Below, one piece after another: positions 12,001 to 19,257 of a DNA stretch of 64,000 nucleotides (its first letter is position 1; each line of letters begins with the position of its first letter). This stretch comes from Telmatactis stephensoni (lineage: Eukaryota > Cnidaria > Anthozoa > Actiniaria > Isophelliidae). The position numbers were made by a program, and so were the translations under genes. The notes below the pieces were generated by a model. That model had not been told where the DNA came from. It made no database searches and was given only the letters and a program-made list of their open reading frames with translations. The stretch spans positions 186,501 to 250,500 of the forward strand of contig JALIZF010001419.1 of NCBI GenBank assembly GCA_029948255.1, read 5' to 3'.

Positions 12001-12618
12001 AAACATTTCATTTATTAGTGTTTCAATAGCTGTTTTCAGTGGCAATGCAAATGGCATGTTTATGGAAGGTGAAGCATTCAAAGTGTTGGTGTAGCTTTGA
12101 CTGTAACTTATTTCAAACATACTCTCCAGCCAATATAAAGCAGTAGGTAATTCTGTCAACATTAAAAAGGCTTGTCCACATGAATTATATAGAAATGAGT
12201 ACAGTTCGTTACCCAAATGCAAAATTTTGTCCAAATTGCTAGTTGAAGAGACATCATTTTTCTTTATAAAAAGCAAATAACAGAATGACATAGCAACACA
12301 TTGTGTTCCTGCATGTACACCAAAGACTTGGACATTTCCTTGACAATAAGATGCACATATTGTCTTTACTGGATCTATCAGAGGTCCTGGGTTTTTCTCA
12401 ATTGTTATAAGTTGATTGATGATGTAAATTATTGTTTGCCTTAGAGACTTGAGGGTTTTTTTTAAGTGTAAATATAACACAGTGATATTCCATGTGAATT
12501 TCATTTTTGACCTTGACTCTGCCATGATACAGATAGAGTGTAAGTGTCTAAATTCAGCACAATTATCAAGTGAATTTGGTTTGCAAAGTGCTTTGGTTTC
12601 AAAGAGCTTCATGCACAT
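5962..12618 (-). CDS. Helentron Rep-helicase-endonuclease polyprotein (2218 aa)
   Basis: This is a replication initiator and helicase for rolling-circle transposition. ATGs occur at residues 1, 3 and 32 (MAESRSK). A 2A-like motif, IEKNPGP, lies at 73-79. Residues 100-270 look like a papain-fold protease/deubiquitinase: GTQCVA with C107, FDSHARD with D236/H238, then GTCVLLEV. Residues 325-480 may be a degenerate second copy. CxxC pairs at 562-565 and 601-604 suggest a zinc finger. A Helitron N-terminal region spans about 860-1060. The HUH motif PHLHALIW (H1057, H1059) is followed by the tyrosine motif YVCSYFTK (Y1253, Y1257). The PIF1-type helicase has Walker A GAGGTGKS (1626-1633), IIDEISM (D1715, E1716), VGDFYQLPP, VHKVQG and YVALSR. 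From about 2088 a LINE-like endonuclease begins (LNIRSLRKHH, ALTETHL) and is cut by the frameshift at the 3' end. All catalytic Rep and helicase residues are intact. Confidence 0.9.
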   Translation of the reverse strand: MCMKLFETKALCKPNSLDNCAEFRHLHSICIMAESRSKMKFTWNITVLYLHLKKTLKSLRQTIIYIINQLITIEKNPGPLIDPVKTICASYCQGNVQVFGVHAGTQCVAMSFCYLLFIKKNDVSSTSNLDKILHLGNELYSFLYNSCGQAFLMLTELPTALYWLESMFEISYSQSYTNTLNASPSINMPFALPLKTAIETLINEMFHSFLLTIRCNTVAINLVENSNSQKIFKIFDSHARDTRGFAHHQGTCVLLEVNGIDNLVEYFQTVSGVDAIYELKGLEISIASNFNDTIDNTVINTEQESVYQESPSALSMPQEKNKLSFAISYHALCYSILKPCTFWKSKSLTLNSILVNAQQFVQKELSHLDNLPDCQTIQQYKICGATIDTQYPVIDEGLFSVDSDNASFKNLIADNIKNNGFILSTSFCHLTCIIHHVKRNVRKQNKIQYFLVSLSNENDHINIVQTNEMDELVRSIYDCLNVSTSPSGVSYKVYFVSCVANNLTEVERRKVLSKHIKRKSTTAQAEFQPKCKRARLGTDCQTLDVCIERFHNKIREGPFYICTVCHRMLYKRSVVILQPSNFELKHLFTGKKSYDNQEYICKTCKNTISKKKTPCQAVYNKLAVDDTPPDLLCLEKLEQILIAQRIIFQKIVVMPKGQQRKIKGAICNVPVECVHTSNVLPRPPTMSGIILVKLKRKIQYRGHVYFQPVRPNVIFNALLWLKNNNTLYSGIKIDLENIEDNVRSLNGDLNHSPNEPVLVQSNCENLQTSNDNDTEEADDPLLELRAPTSETCLQSNIPDYPVQLQGCSESLGNEIYDIAPGENKHPVSCMVDSQCEELAFPVLFPKGRFGYKVEREVKLSPVKYFNARLLHYSGKFASNPEYLFFAQFITEQKKVSDSINIALTKLQGQSITALNLKSGPEHLKSLIYQDQAYLFLRQIPGTPPYWQTFMYDVLAMIKQLGIPTWFMTLSCADLRWNELFEIITKLKGMTLSKSEIENLSYNERCSLLNHNPVIVAKHFQYRVENFFTEILLSSCNPIGKITYYALRIEFQMRGSPHLHALIWTSNCPKLTPDTKKDYVDFIDSHVQAFLPDKLLDKELHDLVYSYQKHSHSKTCRKYKNVACRFSFGQFFTNKTIISEPLPESMDDKTKSIILDKRSEILSRVKESIDKSLNPSTNDYNPNLTENDILSNLNITENDYYTALSVSPDSDFGLHLKRPIDSCFINNYFVAGLKGFQANVDLQPVFNHYKCVTYVCSYFTKDETECSQAIMNAAKEAKFLNSDTRDTLRKVGAAFLSTREVSSQECAYRCMPELWLRKTFPASIFITTDLPEKRIRIAKSKQELDALPDDSTDIFKSNIINRYSLRPTSNPQIASLCLAQFASYYYKECRSDICETADAQPIILTDDAVLIEAENNVMLPKRITLSNKEIMKCRNVKSVIRYHTPNKQKEPERYFHHLLFLYYPWTEENSLLGQNQTYESKYNEPDVQIVVEQNRSIFEPNGDAVIEALQSIRDHPQELNFSLDAINDQENSDISQHCVDNSRLDESFNEQQPSDLAAASNQHRAIISSHTMPSEITDDELRQSIRSLHAKQRHAFDIVLSWSRNTVKNQNTLEPQEIKPLNIFISGAGGTGKSHLIRTIYHSAHKTFKCSNRNPDLPTVILMAPTGVAAINISGTTINTALAIPKNTSTFLPAMSDHTKTQMRLTLKELKLIIIDEISMVSNCTLLHIHQRLKEIFGTVSSQMFAGLGMLIVGDFYQLPPIRSRPVFEPFKNDLHNLFHPWQLFELLELTEIMRQKNANAFIDILNRFRTASHTNKDLDDINTRLLNPSDSHYPSDALHIWAENAPVTSHNMTKLDEIVKPLHILKAIDHYPPNVSQKDIDMVLMRGRSETGGLDFEIHIKEGARVMLTTNIDIKDRLINGQMGTIHKVELNPHSNKVSVIFIKFDDPRAGRQLIDKHSSNQFVSAQNVVPIEPILTKIKLRPNKPSSPEIQRIQFPIALSWACTVHKVQGLTLDNVVISFDLIKQRSFNFGQIYVALSRSRSLEGIRVLSKIESKHVKANPKVNAEYERLRNVSSINSVPIVTPQSGHLKICLLNIRSLRKHHQDMKLDQNIFDCDVVALTETHLLPQVDDENIRTNLKPFTIFRQDHNTDKYCSLAICYKHVVIDFEYEEFFPSINGLKFSLFRQKNQNLLHCLLLYKKNNIAITEFTQSYTFSIW
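12382..12405 (-). other. 2A-like ribosome-skipping motif at the Helentron N terminus
   Basis: Residues 72-79 of the Helentron protein read TIEKNPGP, preceded by the hydrophobic stretch IIYIINQLI. The 2A consensus is D-(V/I)-E-x-N-P-G-P, with skipping between G78 and P79. The E, N, P, G and P positions match, but the usual Asp is Thr. If active, it would release a peptide of about 47 residues (counting from M32) from the rest of the protein. Activity is inferred only. Confidence 0.6.
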
Positions 12619-12881
12619 ATTGGCTTGATGTATATTGGCTTGATGTATAGTTTTACTTGTTGGTACTCGTGCTTAATATTCAAATCACTTAGTCTTAATA
12701 AGCTTAAATAGAGCCAATGCTTAAGAACAATTTAGCTTTTAAATTCCAAGTTTTGAATGATTTCAAGTCGAGATAACTTGGCGTAGTTTGACAAAAGTTT
12801 GGTTTCACAAAGTCAAATATTTATTGCGTAATAACCTAAAGAAGCCGAAAAATCGGCTATAAAACCGATTTCTATTCTACA
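12619..12881. other. Upstream region of the Helentron gene
   Basis: No coding sequence is visible. A direct repeat of TTGGCTTGATGTATA lies just before the first ATG (about 12620-12650). A small hairpin GCCGAAAAATCGGC occurs near 12844. The region is probably 5' untranslated or promoter sequence of the minus-strand Helentron gene. Confidence 0.4.
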
Positions 12882-13455
12882 AAAAACTCTACAAGGATTG
12901 CAACAGTAGTAAGGACAAAGGTTTAGCTAATAGTGAGCTGTTTACGCAGGTAAAAATACTCTTACGTACCTCAGATGAATCCTTCGACAACACGATCAAG
13001 TCGTAATGGCGTCAAACTCGACCACGATGGAGGACCAATTCCATGTGCTTTTGACGACTAGCTTTCGAATATATGCACGAAGAAAACTCTACAAGGATAA
13101 CAACAGTAGTAAGGACAAAGGTTTAGCTAATAGTGAGCTGTTTAAGCAGGTAAAAATACTTTTACGTACCTCAGATGAATCTTCCACTCCTTCCACAACA
13201 CGATCAAGTCGAAATGGCGTCAAACTCGACCAAAATATGCAAGAAGAAAAGTCTACAAGGATTGCAACAGTAGTAAGGACAAAAGTTTAGCTAATAGTGA
13301 GCTGTTTAAGCAGGGAAAAATACGCTTACATACCTCAGATGAATCTTCCACCCCTACCACAACACGATCAAGTCGGTAATGGCGTCAAACTCGACCACGA
13401 TGGGACCATATTCCATGTGCTTTTGACGACTAGCTTCCGAAATATGCACGAAGAC
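12882..13455 (-). repeat. Three tandem copies of a 165-200 bp module with a splice-donor motif
   Basis: Copies start near 12882, 13082 and 13247 and share the blocks TCTACAAGGAT, CAACAGTAGTAAGGACAAA, GCTAATAGTGAGCTGTTTA and CACGATCAAGTCG. On the minus strand, the direction of the Helentron gene, the first two copies contain a strong splice donor (AG then GTACGTAA); the third has AGGTATGTAAG. The block lies upstream of the Helentron start, so it may be a multiplied promoter or 5' leader exon. This role is inferred. Confidence 0.6.
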
Positions 13456-13639
13456 GACGTCGCAAAGATAATTAGTTTTCGGGCTATTATAATCAGTCAG
13501 CAATATGCAAATGTACTATATACGAGTAGCTATCGACTGATTTATCTTCTACGCGATTGGATATTGCTTGTCTCCGAGAGCATACCGGCCCGTTTGTGGT
13601 ACTCTCGAAGCCTGACGGCAATTTAAAGCTCTTGGCCCT

Positions 13640-14560
13640 ACGGGCCAGAGCAATAATAATTATAATATTTATTCAGGAAAGCTCACGTCACATTACGTGG
13701 TTTTCAGTGAGGCCCTGCAGATGACATAAATTTGAATTAAGGGAAAAAAAAAACAAGAAATCACAAAAACATAAATTTACAAATATGAAATTAATGAAAG
13801 AATATGATGAAAAGAATATGCAAGTTTCAGTTAATGTTCTTAGGTCTATGAATAAAGCAATACTATTTTAGCTTTTGCTTTGAAGCCTTGCAAGTTTTTT
13901 ACACCTCTTAGGTTATCATGTAAATAGTTCCAGTCATCAGCTAAGGTATAGAGTAGTGTTTGTTTTCCCCAATTTCGCTTTGCAAAGGGCAGACGAATGT
14001 CGTTTCTTCTACGTGTATCATGGTTATGTACATCCTTGTTGTAATGCACATTGAATTCATGATAATCAATGTATCCATTTAGATATTTGAAGGCCATTAC
14101 AACTCGGTGGTACCGACGTTCTCCAAGTGGTTTCCAACTAAGCTTATCGAGAGCATATGTTGCAGAGGAGTACACTGGAAAGTCCAATATCAGTTTTGCT
14201 GCCTTATTTTGTAAAATCTGCAACTGGTTCATAAGACTTGAGTTGTTTTTATCCCCCCAGACAAAATCAGCATAATCAAACAGTGGACCAATCAAACTAT
14301 TATAGAAAGTGACGCGGGTATGTGTTGGTAGTAGATATTTAACTCTTCTCAATATACCCAGCCTCTGATTGACCTTGGTACAAAGTCTGTCGACATGCTC
14401 AGTCCATAACATGGTTTGCTGAACTGTTACACCAAGATACTTGAAGGACTTAGTAGATTCTATGGGTTGGTCGTTGGCATATAGTCTTTGATTGCCTTTA
14501 ACTTTTGAGCACTTCCAAAATCATAAATTTGCATTTTGATGTATTTAATGTCAGCAAATT
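13640..14560 (-). mobile_element. 5'-truncated LINE (CR1/L2-like) remnant
   Basis: Only the end of a reverse transcriptase ORF and its 3' untranslated region remain. The 3' end on the minus strand carries AATAAATATT and ends near 13640. There is no endonuclease, and the 5' part of the RT is absent, as expected from incomplete target-primed reverse transcription. The satellite array begins right at its 5' side. Confidence 0.65.
13846..14550 (-). pseudogene. C-terminal fragment of a LINE reverse transcriptase
   Basis: The frame is open from about 14550 through 13846. It begins with SFKYLGVTVQQ, the thumb-proximal motif of CR1/Jockey-group RTs (FKYLG). The conserved tail follows: HVDRLCTKVNQRLGILRR, YNSLIGPLFDYADFVWGD, LQILQNKAAKLI and later NHDTRRRND. 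The catalytic palm (FADD-type motif) is missing, so it cannot encode an active enzyme. It is a separate, more diverged family than the LINE at 21495-31627. Confidence 0.8.
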
Positions 14561-14565
14561 GTTAC

Positions 14566-16488
14566 GAATCCTTTTCAACAGCCTTTGATGTCCAAATGTT
14601 GGGTGGTTTTCAAGCCAGGGGGCCACACTTGACATCAGTGAACAAAAGCTATGTACACGCAAAGGATTGTGCTACATCCAGGGGGCCCACAGGGCTCCCC
14701 TCTTGGACCTCATGCTTGAGTGGGCCTGATAGCTGTGGATTTTCTAAGTGGATTTTTGACAAGGGTGCTATGCAATTTGCCAAGGCTCGACAATATCCTT
14801 GTGGAAAATTCACTTAGAAGATGGCCCAAAATGCTGCTAGACCATTAAATATGACCATCTTAGTGGGTGAGTAGGGTCCCCTGATGCCAGCAACAATAGT
14901 TTCTTGATGAGGCGCACCTCTACTGTTGGTAGCTACAAGGTGAGGAAGCCATTCCACTGCTAGCAGAATCCTTTTCAACAGCCTTTGATGTCCAAATGTT
15001 GGGTGGTTTTCAAGCCAGGGGGCCACACTTGACATCAGTGAACAAAAGCTATGTACACGCAAAGGATTGTGCTACATCCAGGGGGCCCACAGGGCTCCCC
15101 CCTTGGACCTCATGCTTGAGTGGGCCTGATAGCTGTGGATTTTCTAAGTGGATTTTTGACAAGGGTGCTATGCAATTTGCCAAGGCTCGACAATATCCTT
15201 GTGGAAAATTCACTTAGAAGATGGCCCAAAATGCTGCTAGACCATTAAATATGACCATCTTAGTGGGTGAGTAGGGTCCCCTGATGCCAGCAACAATAGT
15301 TTCTTGATGAGGCGCACCTCTACTGTTGGTAGCTACAAGGTGAGGAAGCCATTCCACTGCTAGCAGAATCCTTTTCAACAGCCTTTGATGTCCAAATGTT
15401 GGGTGGTTTTCAAGCCAGGGGGCCACACTTGACATCAGTGAACAAAAGCTATGTACACGCAAAAGATTGTGCTACATCCAGGGGGCCCACAGGGCTCCCC
15501 CCTTGGACCTCATGCTTGAGTGGGCCTGATAGCTGTGGATTTTCTAAGTGGATTTTTGACAAGGGTGCTATGCAATTTGCCAAGGCTCGACAATATCCTT
15601 GTGGAAAATTCACTTAGAAGATGGCCCAAAATGCTGCTAGACCATTAAATATGACCATCTTAGTGGGTGAGTAGGGTCCCCTGATGCCAGCAACAATAGT
15701 TTCTTGATGAGGCGCACCTCTACTGTTGGTAGCTACAAGGTGAGGAAGCCATTCCACTGCTAGCAGAATCCTTTTCAACAGCCTTTGATGTCCAAATGTT
15801 GGGTGGTTTTCAAGCCAGGGGGCCACACTTGACATCAGTGAACAAAAGCTATGTACACGCAAAGGATTGTGCTACATCCAGGGGGCCCACAGGGCTCCCC
15901 TCTTGGACCTCATGCTTGAGTGGGCCTGATAGCTGTGGATTTAAAGATGGCCACAAATGCTGCTAGACAATTAAATATGACCATCTTAGTGGGTGAGTAG
16001 GGTCCCTTGATCCCAGAAACAATAGTTTCTTGATGAGGCGCACATCTACTGTTGGTAGCTACAAGGTGAGGAAGCCATTCCACTGCTAGCAGAATCCTTT
16101 TCAACAGCCTTTGATGTCCAAATGTTGGGTGGTTTTCAAGCCAGTGGGCCACACTTGACATCAGTGAACAAAAGCTATGTACACGCAAAGGATTGTGGTA
16201 CATCCAGGGGGCCCACAGGGCTCCCCCCTTGGACCTCATGCTTGAGTGGGCCTGATAGCTCTGGATTTTCTAAGTGGATTTTTGACAAGGATGCTATGCA
16301 ATTTATCAAGGCTCGACAATATCCTTGTGGAAAATTCACTTAGAAGATGGCCACAAATGCTGCTAGACAATTAAATATGACCATCTTAGTGGGTGAGTAG
16401 GGTCCCTTGATCCCAGAAACAATAGTTTCTTGATGAGGCGCACATCTACTGTTGGTAGCTACAAGGTGAGGAAGCCATTCCACTGCTA
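14566..16488. repeat. 400-bp tandem satellite, five units
   Basis: Units start at 14566, 14966, 15366, 15766 and 16092, each at GAATCCTTTTCAACAGCC. Units 1-3 are exactly 400 bp and almost identical. Unit 4 is 326 bp and unit 5 about 397 bp. Units 4 and 5 share 3' variants (CCACAAATGC, TTGATCCCAGAAAC, CACATCTACT), so the array has two subfamilies. Reading frames of 73 codons (+) and 82 codons (-) recur in each unit but resemble no known family. The end at 16488 is abrupt. Confidence 0.93.
15144..15217. repeat. 74-bp hairpin module inside the satellite unit
   Basis: The arms are CTAAGTGGATTTTTGACAAG and CTTGTGGAAAATTCACTTAG, imperfectly complementary over about 21 bp around a 31-nt loop. The same module is present in units 1, 2, 3 and 5. 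It is cleanly missing from unit 4 near 15941, where GTGGATTT joins AAAGATGG, and this accounts for the shorter length of that unit. Confidence 0.8.
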
Positions 16489-17429
16489 ATACTTGATTAT
16501 TCTGCAGTTTCTTGCACGAGTTATGACTATAATTCCCCTATAATTTCACTGGAGTCCAGACTAGATAACACGTGGACAACGTATGACATATGACACCTAA
16601 ATAGGGTCCCTAAAATGCCCTCTTGTCTTATATAGGGTATCGTTTTCGAGAATTTAGGTGTCCCCATCAGATCCGGAACAAGTGCCCCCCCCCCCCCCCC
16701 CCCCCGGGCTTCTGTCTCAGTGGAAAGAGAATTTCCTGCATCAATTCTCAAGTGTTCTGGGTGAGGGAGAAATTTCATTACTTTGGTATAAGAGATGTGA
16801 CAGCAATGCTTCTTAGGGACCGGTCATTATTTACAGGGATGGGGGGGGGGGGGGGGGGGGGGCTTGTGGACACATTGTAAAATACAAACAGTATTGTACA
16901 TTTCTTATGCATTAAAATTTTTATTATCAACAGAGCTTTCTAACCTATTTGGCATGTTTCTGTTTCTGTTTAATTAGTGCCCATAATGATATTTTAGCTC
17001 TTCATCTACTGAAAAGCTGGATGGTCTAGCTGATATTTCTAGAGAACTGATGAATAACCATGCAATGCAAATGAGATAACATTGTTTGAGGAATCATTAC
17101 ATATGCAAATCCAAATCAGGAAAATCCCTAATGTGATGTCACTTTATAATGCATTAAAAGCTAATAATAATTCAGGTCAATCAAGAATATCAGACTAGTG
17201 GGCTTTTTGTTTGAAAGATTCCAGCTAGGCGTTATAGGGACTAGGATACAAATTATATAGTATACATATATATATAGTAACAGTTGAAGGGTTCTCTATG
17301 GAAATGGCCTAAGTGACTCATGTATATCAAGACATTGAAAGTTATCCTCGGATTTTCTGAGTAGCATTTCTGCTAATATCTCCAAGACTCATTCGCACAC
17401 TCGCTACCCCTACATTCGATATACTCTGC
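16489..17429. other. Non-coding stretch with poly-C and poly-G tracts
   Basis: No gene is recognised. A run of 21 C lies at 16685-16705 and a run of 22 G at 16841-16862, in opposite sense about 135 bp apart, with ACAAGTGCC outside the first and GGCTTGTG outside the second. This could be a small element with homopolymer-rich termini. The rest is unremarkable AT-rich DNA. Confidence 0.5.
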
Positions 17430-17632
17430 ATACAATTTTAAAAACTCACATGTTGATTTTTATGGAGGGAGGAAACCGGAGAACCGGAGAAAACCCTCGT
17501 GGCAAGGGGAGAGAACAACACATCAAACAAACTCAAACTCACATATGATCCAGTTCCCGAGCCGGGACTTGAACCTGGACCACAGCAGTGAGAGGCGAGT
17601 GGCTTAACCACTACGCCACCCATGCCACCCAA
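17430..17632 (-). mobile_element. tRNA-derived SINE
   Basis: On the minus strand the element starts with a tRNA-like head: TGGCGTAGTGGTTAAGCC (A box, revcomp near 17601-17620) and GGTTCAAGTCC (B box, 17565-17575). These are the two internal RNA polymerase III promoter boxes. A body follows with CCACGAGGGTTTTCTCCGG and CTCCGGTTTCCTCC, then the end near 17430. The head does not make a complete functional tRNA cloverleaf by eye. The tail was not defined. Confidence 0.75.
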
Positions 17633-18336
17633 AATGTTAACTGATAATTAATTGATAACATTTTGTACCATTGAAAATAAATCATCAAAAAAGTCATTTA
17701 GGCTGATTTCGTAGGGAGCCATTCAGTTACTCAAATGGCACAGAGGTGCAAATTAAGTCTAAATAGTGCTACAAGTGCATACAGCATTCCCAGCTTGGTT
17801 TCCTTTGTCTAAATGGTGCTGTCAAGTACACAAATTTAGTTTATTACTTTGGTGCAGGTTCAATACTAGCAATGTTAAGGTTTTCTAATTTTTGTCCATC
17901 CATTCTTTTCTACTGCTAATGCAAGTGTATACTTCATCTCTGATAGTGTTGGTGGATCTCCAGTCATTAGTTCATGTCCTTTCACTTCATGGAACTGATA
18001 ATTTGTGCCTTTTCTATTGAACAGTTACATAACCCAGACACTATGAATTAGCAAAACTCCATCAATATGCATCTAGAATGTTTTTTAGAAATTGTCTAAA
18101 TACAACCTTTTTGGAACTTATGGATAATGCACTTCATTACACGCTTGCATTAGCAGTAGGAAAGAATGGATGGAATAAGAGATGTAAAATACACCACAGA
18201 ATGGGATGCAAGGCTCAGTCTGGTTAGTAGACTACTACTACACTCCATTAAAATGCATCTGATAAAAATTGTATAATACCAAAAGAATTTTTTTTGAGAA
18301 ATAAAAACCTTTGAAACTTAACCATTGTCTGATTAA
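17633..18336. other. Non-coding spacer
   Basis: Nothing is recognised on either strand. It holds two oppositely oriented stretches around TCCATCCATTCTTTTC and its approximate complement AAGAATGGATGGAATAAG (17896 and 18162), suggesting a small foldback of about 290 bp. Confidence 0.4.
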
Positions 18337-18414
18337 TTGAATGAATGAATGAATGAATGAATGAATGAATGAATGAATGAATGAATGAATGAATGAATGA
18401 ATGAATGAATGAAT
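18337..18414. repeat. (GAAT)n microsatellite
   Basis: About 19 perfect copies of a GAAT tetranucleotide. It directly precedes the GTGGGGACC motif cluster, and the second cluster near 18820 begins with a two-copy trace of the same GAAT unit. Confidence 0.97.
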
Positions 18415-18870
18415 GTTCTCTAGTAACCAGCAATGTGGGGACCTGCGTGTGTTTGCACACCAACAATGTGGGGACCTGTGACAATGTGGGGACCCAACTT
18501 GGGTCCCCACATTGCAAATTCCGCGAAACAGCTTATTATTGCTGGAAAATATGTTTTTGATGAAAATAAAATAGGTCCCCAGATTGTCATTTTTGGAGTG
18601 CAAACTTCAGGTCCCCACTTTGCTTAAGAAAAAGTGAACAAAAAAAATTCCCGATTTTTAAAGTTTTTATTGTAGCTTATCCTTTTTTTTGGCGTAAAAA
18701 ACAAGATTCAGAAAAAATAAATGGTTTATTTCATTTTTAAAAAGCCATGCACTCTCCCAAAAATAAGGTCCCCACATTGTCAGTGAATAGGATAGTGAGT
18801 AGGTCCCCACATTGTTAAGTGAATGAATGTTGTCGAGTAACCAGCAATGTGGGGACCTGCGTGTGGGGGG
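18415..18870. repeat. Cluster of GTGGGGACC / GGTCCCCAC motifs
   Basis: The core AATGTGGGGACC or its complement GGTCCCCACATT appears about eight times in both orientations. It includes a perfect palindromic pair around 18493-18515 (TGGGGACCCA, TGGGTCCCCA). The phrase AGTAACCAGCAATGTGGGGA opens the cluster at 18421 and recurs near 18836. One member reads GGTCCCCAGATTG, which is also the core of the satellite at 36690-44640. Confidence 0.75.
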
Positions 18871-19257
18871 ACCCATGTCGTCTTGTGAGGACGTTTTGTA
18901 TCCCTCTGTATACAAAAATCCTTTCAAAAATCTTAAATATTCAAATTCCAAACTCCTGCAAAAATTAAAAAAAAATTGATTTTACGGAATTCTATTCTAG
19001 TATGGAGATTGGATTTTATCATAAACGTTGCTTTATCAAACACCATTAAATTCTTCGAATGTACCCTTGTTTCGCGTGAATATTGGGATTAATCGTTCGA
19101 CGGTAAAAACTTTTTCTAGAGAGGTTAACATTGAGGGTGACCCCACATCGTAGAATGGCGGAGCAACGGAAAACACCCCCAAATCCTTAAGCACGTAATT
19201 ACATAAATTATTATAAAGATATTTGAATTTTCAATAACACTGATAAATAGATAGTAC
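18871..19257. other. Non-coding spacer before the minisatellite
   Basis: No gene or repeat is recognised. Moderately AT-rich sequence of unknown origin. It ends where the first ACGATACAGCAATAC units begin. Confidence 0.4.

Larger units (their letters stand above)
720..12618 (-). mobile_element. Helentron-like rolling-circle transposon (Rep/Hel/EN gene plus RPA-like gene)
   Basis: Two genes lie in tandem on the minus strand: a Rep-helicase-endonuclease gene (12618 to about 5736) and an RPA-like gene (5448 to 720). The order and content match the Helentron branch of Helitrons, which add a LINE-type endonuclease after the helicase and sometimes encode RPA. The true element ends were not determined. 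Helentrons leave no target duplication and their termini are short, so the limits given are those of the coding region; the element probably extends into 1-719 and beyond 12618. It carries a later MITE at 4114-4938. Frameshifts in the endonuclease and in the RPA gene suggest that this copy is no longer autonomous. Confidence 0.85.

Noticed and set aside
14814..16343. 73- and 82-codon frames repeated in the 400-bp satellite
   Set aside because: They recur only because the DNA unit recurs. No family is recognised, and unit 4 breaks the pattern.
16623..16880. Frame through poly-C and poly-G tracts
   Set aside because: Pro and Gly runs come from homopolymers, with no domain.
17560..17632. Functional tRNA gene
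   Set aside because: A and B boxes are present, but a full cloverleaf and anticodon arm could not be drawn, and a SINE body follows.
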